Part shown: in pieces, positions 43,637 through 51,310 of the stretch | Layout: each line of letters starts with the position of its first letter | Position numbering within the stretch: the first letter of the stretch is position 1 | Assembly: GCA_003151515.1 (NCBI GenBank) | Contig: PLXS01000017.1 | Span: 1-64,000, forward strand | Reading direction: 5' to 3' | DNA length: 64,000 nucleotides | Source: Opitutaceae bacterium | GTDB lineage: Bacteria; Verrucomicrobiota; Verrucomicrobiia; Opitutales; Opitutaceae | Program-made: the position numbers and the translations under genes | Notes under the pieces: generated by a model | Told to the model about the DNA's origin: nothing | What the model saw: only the letters and a program-made list of their open reading frames with translations | Database searches by the model: none

Positions 43637-45054
43637 AGGCTTGGGCGGATGAGCCGCGCCTCGGCGCCCGGGTGGGCCGCCTCGCCGGCCAGGCCGGAGT
43701 CGTCCAGGCCGGGGCATCCCGCGGCGTCGAGCGCATGCTCGAAGTAGGCCGGCGGGTTCGGGCCCCAGGTGACGCTGCAGTCGCGAAGGCTGACCCGGGC
43801 GGCGCCGCGCAGCAAAAAGCCGCTTGTCGCCATGCGGGGCAGAGCGTCGCCCTCGCTCGGCCGCAGGTCCTGGCGCCCGCCCTCGAAGGTGCCAGGCCTG
43901 ACGATTCGGATGGAGACCCCCTCGAAGGAGATCCCTTCAATGTGGCCGGGCTGCGCGGCGTAGACCATGGCTCCGTTCTCGCAGGTGCAGGTGAGGTTCG
44001 AGAAGCGCACGTCCCTGATGACGCCGAGCCGGGTGTCCTTGGTCCACGGAAGTGCCAGGACCTGGATCGGCTCGCCGCGCCCCCACCACATCGAGTCGAA
44101 GATCCTGGTGGAGATGACAAGGTCAGAGAAGAGGACGTGCTCTATCGTGCCCCCGAGGCTCAGGCGCACCGCCACGCCGCGATGGCTGTCGCTGATCACG
44201 CAGCCGCTGACGATCACGTTGCGGATCGGGCCCGCGGCGTCGCAGCCCAGGACGACCCCGCACGAGCGCGTGACGAGCGTGCAGCCGGTGATGACGATGT
44301 TCTCGCAGGGCCGGCTCACGCCCTCGCTCAAGGGCGCCGTCTTGAGCGAGATGCAGTCGTCGCCGGTCGTGATGTGGCAGCCGCGCACGCGCACGTTCGA
44401 GGACCAGTCGATGTCGAGGCCGTCGTTGTTGGGCATCAGCAGGTCGCCGTCTATGCGCAGCGAGTCGGCGGTCACGTCGTCGCAGCCGAGCAGCCTCAGG
44501 GTCCAGAACGCCGAATTCGTGAGGGAGAAGTCCCGCAGCAGCACGTGCGTGCACTCCTTGAGCACCATCGTGAACGGGCGCAGGCCGACGCAGGTGTAGA
44601 TGTACGGCCCGACCTTCGACACGTAGGCCATCCCGTTGCCGTCTATCCTCCCCGGGCCCGTGACGGCGATGTCGTCGGCCTTCTCCGCGTAGACGATGAC
44701 GCCCATCATCGGCACCGGGCCGGGGTCGAACGACACGGGCGGCGGCGCGAAGCGCGTGAAGTCCGCGTGGCGGGGGCTGCCCTGCAGGAGCGACCCGCGC
44801 CCGAGGTGAAGCTCGACGTGGCTCTTGAGGACGACCGTTCCGATCGTCAGGCGCGTCCCCGGGGGCACCTCCACGCGGCCTCCCCCCTGGGCGGCGCAGG
44901 CGTCAATGGCGCCCTGGATGGCCGCGGTGTCGGCCTGGACGCCCCGACCCGTGGCCCCGTAGTCGACGACGCTGAAGATGCCCGGCGGGGACGCCATGGC
45001 GCAAAGCGGCACCAGGAGGGTGGCGAGGCCTCGCAGGATCGGGGCGCGTGACAT
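43633..45054 (-). CDS. GH28-like exported beta-helix protein
   Basis: The 473-residue protein has a signal peptide (LRGLATLLVPLCAMA) and the polygalacturonase fold: DYGATGRGVQADTAAIQGAIDAC, VTGPGRIDGNG, NNDGLDIDWS (NxD motif) and TGDDCISLK (DD motif). At the next catalytic position TRSCGVVLG replaces the usual (S/G)HG, so the conserved His is Cys, and RIK is not evident. Activity may be altered or lost, or the enzyme may act on another glycan. It is first in a two-gene unit with the GH5 gene. Confidence 0.8.
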   Translation of the reverse strand: MSRAPILRGLATLLVPLCAMASPPGIFSVVDYGATGRGVQADTAAIQGAIDACAAQGGGRVEVPPGTRLTIGTVVLKSHVELHLGRGSLLQGSPRHADFTRFAPPPVSFDPGPVPMMGVIVYAEKADDIAVTGPGRIDGNGMAYVSKVGPYIYTCVGLRPFTMVLKECTHVLLRDFSLTNSAFWTLRLLGCDDVTADSLRIDGDLLMPNNDGLDIDWSSNVRVRGCHITTGDDCISLKTAPLSEGVSRPCENIVITGCTLVTRSCGVVLGCDAAGPIRNVIVSGCVISDSHRGVAVRLSLGGTIEHVLFSDLVISTRIFDSMWWGRGEPIQVLALPWTKDTRLGVIRDVRFSNLTCTCENGAMVYAAQPGHIEGISFEGVSIRIVRPGTFEGGRQDLRPSEGDALPRMATSGFLLRGAARVSLRDCSVTWGPNPPAYFEHALDAAGCPGLDDSGLAGEAAHPGAEARLIRPSL

Positions 45055-45343
45055 GCTTGGGGGCAGGGGTTTGGGGGATGTCGGGGCGCCCCTGGGGGGC
45101 CGGGGGGCCGCCTCCTAGACGGTTCAGATTCCGCGCGAAGTCAAACCTCGGGCCCCGGAGGGATCCGGGCGCCCCATGCGGCTGCGGGAGGGCATAACTG
45201 CCTTCTCAACAACTTGGCAAAGGTTCTCATTAACACCGGCTGCCGTTGAGGATACGGTTGCCCCCGGTCCCCCGGCTTCTCTGGAAGAACCCCCTGTCAG
45301 CCTGAGCCTTCCAATGGCTGCCGCATGCGATTACCCATTCACA
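45055..45343 (+). other. divergent promoter region between GH28-like and GH130 genes
   Basis: The 289 bases hold no convincing gene; the track extends the GH130 frame to 45176, but that part is not family-like. The stretch near 45205-45235 is AT-richer than its surroundings, with the imperfect palindrome AACTTGGCAAAGGTT. That could be an operator for the XylR-like regulator encoded downstream. No terminator was seen. Confidence 0.4.
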
Positions 45344-46333
45344 ATGAAGCTAAAGATTGAAGGTCCAGCGCTCCCGAACATCCCGTGGCAGCCCAGGCCC
45401 ACGAACAATGCCGACACCGCCTGGCGCTACAGCGGCAACCCGGTCGTGGGGCGCCGCCCCCTGCCCAGGGTCACCGGAATCTACAACAGCGCGGTCGTCC
45501 CATGGAAGGGTGGCTTCATCGGCGTGTTCCGCACCGAGGGCATGGACCGCATACCGCACCTGCACGTCGGGCGCAGCAAGGACGGCTTCAAGTTCACATT
45601 CGAGCCGAAGCCGATCGACCTGGAGTGCGACGACCCCGAGGTGCGCAGGTTCGAGTACGCCTACGACCCCCGCGTCACGCCGATCGACGGCGTCCACTAC
45701 GTCACCTGGTGCAACGGCTACCACGGCCCGACAATCGGGATCGCGAGGACCAGGGACTTCGTGCGCTTCGAGCAGCTGGAAAACGCCTTCCTGCCCTACA
45801 ACCGAAACGGCGTCCTCTTCCCCCGCAGGTTCGACGGCAAGTTCCTCATGCTCAGCCGCCCCTCCGACACGGGCCACACGCCCTTCGGGGACATATTCAT
45901 AAGCGAGAGCGAGGACCTGGTCCACTGGGGGCGCCACCGCCACGTGATGGGGCGCGGAGGCCCGTGGTGGCAGGGGACGAAGATCGGCGCGGGCCCGTCG
46001 CCCATCGAGACGAGCGAGGGCTGGCTCCTCTTCTATCACGGCGTCACGACCACCTGCAACGGATACGTGTACGCGATCGGCGCGATGCTGCTCGACCGCA
46101 AGGAGCCATGGAAGGTCATCGCCTGCGCCGACCAGCCGCTCATCAACCCCGAGGCGCCCTACGAGGTGTCGGGCTTCGTCCCGGGCGTCTGCTTCCCCGT
46201 GGGCTGCCTGTGCGACTCCGCCACCGGCCGGATAGCGATCTACTACGGGGCCGCCGACACCTTCACCGCGCTGTGCTTCTGCGACGCCAACGAGGTCGTC
46301 AGGTTCATCAAGGACCACCCTCTCGCGAGATGA
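45344..46333 (+). CDS. GH130-family mannoside phosphorylase (second type)
   Basis: The 329-residue enzyme has the five-bladed GH130 propeller in a different sequence style from 21042-22307: TGIYNSAVVPWKGGFIGVFR, EYAYDPRVT (acid Asp), YVTWCNGYHGPTIG, NRNGVLFPRRFDGKFLMLSRPSD, GAGPSPIETSEGWLLFYHG and IYYGAADT. This resembles the GH130_2 branch, which includes beta-1,4-manno-oligosaccharide phosphorylases. No signal peptide is seen, so it acts in the cytoplasm on imported manno-oligosaccharides. I chose ATG 45344; ATG 45314 is an alternative. The regulator gene follows after 53 bases on the same strand. Confidence 0.87.
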   Translation: MKLKIEGPALPNIPWQPRPTNNADTAWRYSGNPVVGRRPLPRVTGIYNSAVVPWKGGFIGVFRTEGMDRIPHLHVGRSKDGFKFTFEPKPIDLECDDPEVRRFEYAYDPRVTPIDGVHYVTWCNGYHGPTIGIARTRDFVRFEQLENAFLPYNRNGVLFPRRFDGKFLMLSRPSDTGHTPFGDIFISESEDLVHWGRHRHVMGRGGPWWQGTKIGAGPSPIETSEGWLLFYHGVTTTCNGYVYAIGAMLLDRKEPWKVIACADQPLINPEAPYEVSGFVPGVCFPVGCLCDSATGRIAIYYGAADTFTALCFCDANEVVRFIKDHPLAR

Positions 46334-46386
46334 GCGCCCGCTAGGCGGCGCTTGCCACCGGTAGGGGTTGGACGCACTTTCTGCCC

Positions 46387-47625
46387 GTGAAAGCCCACGT
46401 GCTCCTGGTCTTCCTGACCCGCTTCGAGGAGAGCATGGCGATGCTCAAGGGGATCGCGCACTTCGAGCGCACCCACCACCTCTGGACGGCGTTCCACGAC
46501 GACCAGGCGCGCAGCGAGCAGGACCCCCACTGGGTGCGCAGCAAGAAGTGGGACGGGGTCATCAGCCGGCACACCACCCCGCAGATGGTGAGCGCCTGCG
46601 CCGAGCGCAAGATCCCGCTCATAGACCTGAACGACTGCCCTCCCTATCCCGGGGTGCCGAAGATCCGGCCCGACAACACGGCCATGGGCCACATGGGCGC
46701 CGAGCACTTCATCGAGAGGGGATACCAGAAGTTCGGCTTCTGCGGCTTCTCCAACGCGAGCTGGTCGCGCGAGCGCCGCGACGGGTTCGTCGAGGCCATC
46801 AAGCTGGCGGGTCGCCAGTGCTCGGTCTACGACGTGAGCTACCGCGGGGACACGACGCCCCTGGAGTGCGCCATCTACGACGTCGACTACCCCGGCGACA
46901 TGACGCCCTTCTGGGACGACGAGCAGATCAGCAAGCTCGCGGCCTGGATCGACCGGCTGCCGAGGCCCATCGCGCTCATGGCGTGCAACGACATGCGCGC
47001 GCAGCAGGTGATCAGCGCCGCGCGCTCGAAGGACATCCTCGTCCCCGAGGAGGTCGCCGTGCTCGGGATGAACAACGACACGATCCGCTGCGAGCTTTCC
47101 GACCCGGCCCTCTCGAGCGTGGCGCCGAACGCGTTCCAGTCCGGCTACCGCGCCGCCGAGCTGCTGGGCGAGATGCTCGCGGGGCGCGCCCCGAAGGAAC
47201 TCGACCAGCGAGTCGAGCCGGTCGGCGTCGTTACCAGGCATTCCACGGACGTCCTGGCCGTCGAGGACCGCAACGTGGCCGCCGCCCTGAGCTTCATCCG
47301 CGAGAACGCGTGCAACGGGATTACGGTCGAGCAGGTGCTGCAGCACGCGCACGCCTCGCGAAGCCAGATCGAGCGCAAGTTCCGCCAGCACATCGGCCGC
47401 TCCCCCCAGGCCGAGATCCGTCGCGTGCAGCTGCGCAAGATCCGCCAGCTGCTGATGGAGACCGACTTCCCCCTGAAGCGCATCGCCGAGCTCACGGGCT
47501 TCGAGCACATGGAGTACATGTGCGTGCTCTTCAAGCGCATGACGGGGATCTCCCCCGGGATCTACAGGGCGAAGATGCAGGACAAGACGATCGTTGGGTC
47601 CGCCGCCGCGCCGCAGGGCCAATGA
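46387..47625 (+). CDS. XylR-like transcriptional regulator (periplasmic-binding-like sensor plus AraC HTH)
   Basis: The 412-residue protein has an N-terminal LacI/periplasmic-binding-type sugar-sensing domain (ALMACNDMRAQQVISAA, VPEEVAVLGMNND). An AraC-type DNA-binding domain follows (ASRSQIERKFRQHIGRSPQAE; FPLKRIAELTGFEHMEYMCVLFKRMTG). This order is that of the E. coli xylose regulator XylR. It starts with GTG 46387. It probably activates the mannan genes in response to a sugar; its own gene lies between the GH130 and DUF5060 genes. The stop overlaps the next start in ATGA. Confidence 0.9.
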   Translation: MKAHVLLVFLTRFEESMAMLKGIAHFERTHHLWTAFHDDQARSEQDPHWVRSKKWDGVISRHTTPQMVSACAERKIPLIDLNDCPPYPGVPKIRPDNTAMGHMGAEHFIERGYQKFGFCGFSNASWSRERRDGFVEAIKLAGRQCSVYDVSYRGDTTPLECAIYDVDYPGDMTPFWDDEQISKLAAWIDRLPRPIALMACNDMRAQQVISAARSKDILVPEEVAVLGMNNDTIRCELSDPALSSVAPNAFQSGYRAAELLGEMLAGRAPKELDQRVEPVGVVTRHSTDVLAVEDRNVAAALSFIRENACNGITVEQVLQHAHASRSQIERKFRQHIGRSPQAEIRRVQLRKIRQLLMETDFPLKRIAELTGFEHMEYMCVLFKRMTGISPGIYRAKMQDKTIVGSAAAPQGQ

Positions 47626-49718
47626 CCCCGCCCGGCCCCCCGATGCGCCTGCGCCGCCTGCTGATCGCCCCCGCCTGTGCCCTTGCCTTCGCGGCCGCCC
47701 AGGGCGGCCCGAAGCCGATCGAGTTCGACTTCGTCGCGCCCGTGAGCGACGTCGCGAACCCGTACTCGCGCGAAATCTGGGCGAAGGTGACGACGCCCTC
47801 CGGCCAGACGCTGACGCTGCCGGCCTATTACGCCGACATGGGCCTATACGCCGTGCGGGTGCGCCCCGACGAGGCGGGGACCTACCGCTTCGGGGCGGTC
47901 TCGGAGACGACAAAGGGGGTGCGCTCGAGCGACCTCGTCGTCAGCCTGATCCCGCCGGCCGAGGTTGCGAACACCGCCCGGACGCGCCTGCCCGCCATCA
48001 TGAGGAACGCGGGCGAGCCCCGGCTCCTGCAGCGCTCGGACGGCCACCCTTACATACCGGTGGGCGCAAACCTCGCCTGGGCGCCCGACGAGAGCCCCGA
48101 CACGGTCGCCTTCTACCAGAAGGCGTTTCCGGCCTTCGCCCGGGCGAACCTCAACTGGATGCGCGTGTGGATGGCGGACTGGGACGGCCTGGACCTGGAC
48201 TGGCTTCCCGCCAGCATGGGCCCTTCGCCCAAGCCCGGGAGGCTGAGCGAGGACGTCGCCGAGCGCTGGGATAGGATCATCGAGTCGGCCGAGGAGAACG
48301 GGGTGTACGTGCAGGTGGTCCTGCAGCACCACGGCCAGTACACCACCTACAACGACTCAAACTGGGCCCAGAACCCGTGGAACGCCGCGAACCCCGGCGG
48401 ATTCCTGCGGTCGCCGACGGACTTCTTCACCGACCCGAACGCCCGGCTGATCACGCTGCTCAAGTACCGCTACATCGTCGCCCGGTGGGGCTGGTCGCCG
48501 GCGGTGCTGGCCTGGGAGCTGTTCAACGAGGTGCACTGGACGAACGCCATGAGGGAGGGGCACGAGGCCGACGTCGCGCGCTGGCACTCGGCAATGGCGG
48601 ACTACATCCGCTCGGTCGACGCCTACGGCCACCTGATAACGACGAGCACCGAGAACCTCCGAAGCCCCGTCTACGAGAAGATGGACTACTGCCAGCCGCA
48701 CCTCTACGCGTCCAACATGGTCGCGGGGGCGCGGGCCTTCGCCCAGGGCTACGCGTCGCTCGGCAAGCCCGCGTTCTACGGCGAGGCGGGCAACGATCAC
48801 GAGGCCGTGCCCGCCGAGGCCATCAAGGCGGGACTGGACCTCGTGCCGCCGGTGTGGGCGAGCATCATGGGCCAGGGGGACCTTGCCGCCCAGCCGTGGG
48901 ACGGGTGGAACGTCCTCGGGACGAACCGGCTGGGGGAGCTGGGATCGGTCATCCGCTTCCTCGCGGTGAACGGGGTCGCCGCGCAGAGGGGACTCGGGCC
49001 CTTTTCGTGCGTTGTCGAGTGCGCCGCCCGCGTGCCGCTCAAAATCGTCGCCGGCGAGGTCTGGCAGCGCCGCGCCCCGCTGGAGACCGAGTACCCGCTT
49101 GACGGCAGGGAGCCGATCGAGGCGGCGGAGGTCGCCGCAACCCTCGTGGGCAACCGCGCGAGCGTCGCCGACGGTTACCCGGACCGCGCGACCTACCGCC
49201 TGGACATGCCGCGCGACACGACGATGCGCGTGCGCGTCGATTCCAGGGCGGAGGCGGGCGGAGGCCTGCGGGTGAGCCTGGACGGCTCGATCGTGGCGGC
49301 CCACCGGTGGGCCGGGGGAACGGCGCCGATGGATCCGGTTGTGCTCGAATTCCCCGTCGCCAAGGGCAGGCGCACGCTCCTTCTTGAGGATCCGGGCCCG
49401 GACTGGATCGGCATTGCCGAGATCGACACGGGGCTCGACCAGCCGGCCCTGGCGCTCATCGGACGGCGAAACGAGCGCTTCATCGAGGCGTGGATCTGGA
49501 ACCGCGCGGGGCTGTACGCCCTGGGCCAGCCCAAGCCGGTGGCCGGAACCGCGGCAATCGACAACGTGGCCGCCGGAACGTGGAAGGTCACCTGGTGGGA
49601 CGCCGCGAGGGGCGCCCCCTCCGGCACGCTCGTCGTGAAACATCCGGGCGGGACCCTCAGGCTCGAGACCCCGCCGATAGGCCGCTACGCCGCGGTCGCG
49701 CTCTCCCTCGTGCCCTAG
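47622..49718 (+). CDS. DUF5060 / clan GH-A-like secreted glycosidase
   Basis: The 698-residue protein has a signal region (RRLLIAPACALAFAAAQGG) and an N-terminal beta domain of DUF5060 type (IEFDFVAPVSDVANPYSREIWAKV, AGTYRFGAVSET). A TIM barrel follows, with NLNWMRVWMADWD, LAWELFNEVHWTN (acid/base Glu) and AFYGEAGND (probable nucleophile Glu), and then C-terminal beta domains. Homologues are annotated as cellulase-like or GH5-like hydrolases; the substrate is uncertain, with mannan a candidate from context. ATG 47622 overlaps the regulator stop, and a second ATG at 47643 is possible. Its stop overlaps the convergent gene in CTAG. Confidence 0.78.
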   Translation: MTPPGPPMRLRRLLIAPACALAFAAAQGGPKPIEFDFVAPVSDVANPYSREIWAKVTTPSGQTLTLPAYYADMGLYAVRVRPDEAGTYRFGAVSETTKGVRSSDLVVSLIPPAEVANTARTRLPAIMRNAGEPRLLQRSDGHPYIPVGANLAWAPDESPDTVAFYQKAFPAFARANLNWMRVWMADWDGLDLDWLPASMGPSPKPGRLSEDVAERWDRIIESAEENGVYVQVVLQHHGQYTTYNDSNWAQNPWNAANPGGFLRSPTDFFTDPNARLITLLKYRYIVARWGWSPAVLAWELFNEVHWTNAMREGHEADVARWHSAMADYIRSVDAYGHLITTSTENLRSPVYEKMDYCQPHLYASNMVAGARAFAQGYASLGKPAFYGEAGNDHEAVPAEAIKAGLDLVPPVWASIMGQGDLAAQPWDGWNVLGTNRLGELGSVIRFLAVNGVAAQRGLGPFSCVVECAARVPLKIVAGEVWQRRAPLETEYPLDGREPIEAAEVAATLVGNRASVADGYPDRATYRLDMPRDTTMRVRVDSRAEAGGGLRVSLDGSIVAAHRWAGGTAPMDPVVLEFPVAKGRRTLLLEDPGPDWIGIAEIDTGLDQPALALIGRRNERFIEAWIWNRAGLYALGQPKPVAGTAAIDNVAAGTWKVTWWDAARGAPSGTLVVKHPGGTLRLETPPIGRYAAVALSLVP

Positions 49719-51310
49719 GGGGCCCCTTCCAAGGGCCCCTGGACCAGGTGGCCGCGCCCGTTCAGGTAGATCGGCAGCGCATAGTCTCCCACATACTCCT
49801 TGCGCCAGTAGTTGCCCGTCCTGCGGTAGGTCGCCAGGTCCGTGAAGCTGAACACGTAGACCGGCATGCGCACGAGCGTTGGCGGCCTGTCGGCGAAGGG
49901 GTCGCCCCTGAACAGGGCCATGACGTCGGGGTTGCGCAGGATCAGGAGCGCCGCGACCCTCGGAATCACCGTGGTCTGGGGCACGTTGACGGCAAGCTGC
50001 AGCCCCGCCTCGAACCGGTCGAACCAGGGGGCGACGTGGCGGCAGATCTGGTCCTCGTGCTGGGGCTTGTAGCGGAACTCGAAGCTGCGCCAGGTCCTGC
50101 CGCCGTCGTTCGACCCCTCATACTCGACCTCCAGCTTGGCCCGGGGGAAGGAGACGTAGGGGATGTAGGCGTTCGCGCTCTCGAAGTCCCTGAAGAGGTA
50201 GTCGACGGGCCGGGATTCGAAGCTCGGGATGCTCCTTAACGTCTTGTCCATCGCGGCAGCCACGAAGAAGTACACGCCCAGGAAGAAATGCACGCCGAGA
50301 AGCGCCCGCAGGCCGTAGACGCGCCACGCCGAGCACGCCGCGCGCGTCTGGCTCGCCGTGCACACCGCGATGGCGCCGGCCACGCGGGACAGGCGCAGCC
50401 GCTGCGCCGCCGCCGCGAGCATCTGGTCGTCCAGCAGCGCGGCCCCCAGGGCGAGCGCCGCCGTGTTAAGCCAGCCGAAGCTCGTCGTCAGCTGGATCCC
50501 CGACTGGAAGGCGACCCAGGCCGCGAGCGCAAACCAGCGCCACCGCCGGGCGCAGAACATCGCCAGGAGGGGCCCCGCGATCTCCGCCGTGAACGTGAGC
50601 GCGATCTCGAACACGTGGTACGCATGGGGCATCTGGTGGTCGAGGTAGCCCAGGAAGGTGGGCAGCGGGCTCGTCTCGTACATGACATCCATCGCCGTCA
50701 GGTCCCGCCAGCGGGGGTCGCCGTTGATCAGCTTGATGATGCCCGCCTCGAACATGATCCTCACGAGCAGCCACCGCACCGTCAGGACCGCGATGGGGCG
50801 CGGGGGCGACGAGGCTCCGAGGCCCGGGCGCAGCCCGGCCGGCGCGAACGGGATGAAGAGGAGCGCCGTCTCGAGCATGAGCTTGTCGACTATCGTCGAG
50901 GAGAAGATCCCCCACGCGGACACGAACGATAGGAGCGCGAGCCAGCACGCGAAGAGCGCCATCCTCGGCCAGAGGTTGAGGACAAGGGCGACCGCCGCCG
51001 CCATGCCGAGCCACTCGAGGGCCGTGATCGCCGCAGTGCCGGTGCCCAGCCAGAAAAGGCTCGGCGCCCGCAGCAGCCTCTCGGCGGCGCCCGGGAAGAG
51101 CCCCCGGAGTGTGTGGAAGTACTCGGAGGCCGGGGCGATGCCGGCGGGGCCGATCAGGGCGCGGCCCTCGACGATGATTCCGGCAAAGACGATGATGAAG
51201 ACCAGGCCTATGCAGCGAAGCAGGAACCAGCGCGGCCACAGGTAGGTGGCGCCGCCCGCCAGACCGAAGAAGTCCCTGAGGTTGCGCCAGGCGCCTCCGA
51301 GAAGCCTCAT
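49715..51310 (-). CDS. lipase-maturation-factor (LMF1)-like membrane protein
   Basis: The 531-residue protein has about eight membrane segments and the LMF family pattern: TYLWPRWFLLRCIGLVFIIVFA, AITALEWLGMAA, LLVRIMFEAGIIKLINGDPRWRDLTAM, and a soluble C-terminal domain (GGRTWRSFEFRYKP, RHVAPWFDRFEAGL). Vertebrate LMF1 helps fold dimeric lipases in the ER; bacterial homologues are uncharacterised. I start at ATG 51310, coupled to the upstream DUF255 gene by an ATGA overlap. The downstream end converges on the DUF5060 gene with stops sharing CTAG. Confidence 0.85.
   Translation of the reverse strand: MRLLGGAWRNLRDFFGLAGGATYLWPRWFLLRCIGLVFIIVFAGIIVEGRALIGPAGIAPASEYFHTLRGLFPGAAERLLRAPSLFWLGTGTAAITALEWLGMAAAVALVLNLWPRMALFACWLALLSFVSAWGIFSSTIVDKLMLETALLFIPFAPAGLRPGLGASSPPRPIAVLTVRWLLVRIMFEAGIIKLINGDPRWRDLTAMDVMYETSPLPTFLGYLDHQMPHAYHVFEIALTFTAEIAGPLLAMFCARRWRWFALAAWVAFQSGIQLTTSFGWLNTAALALGAALLDDQMLAAAAQRLRLSRVAGAIAVCTASQTRAACSAWRVYGLRALLGVHFFLGVYFFVAAAMDKTLRSIPSFESRPVDYLFRDFESANAYIPYVSFPRAKLEVEYEGSNDGGRTWRSFEFRYKPQHEDQICRHVAPWFDRFEAGLQLAVNVPQTTVIPRVAALLILRNPDVMALFRGDPFADRPPTLVRMPVYVFSFTDLATYRRTGNYWRKEYVGDYALPIYLNGRGHLVQGPLEGAP

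Noticed and set aside
41940-44120. 726-codon minus-strand ORF
   Set aside because: Out-of-frame shadow across the GH5 and GH28-like genes.
46368-47621. N-terminal part of the 1,116-codon frame before the DUF5060 gene
   Set aside because: It overlaps the regulator gene in another frame; the true start follows the regulator stop and precedes a signal peptide.
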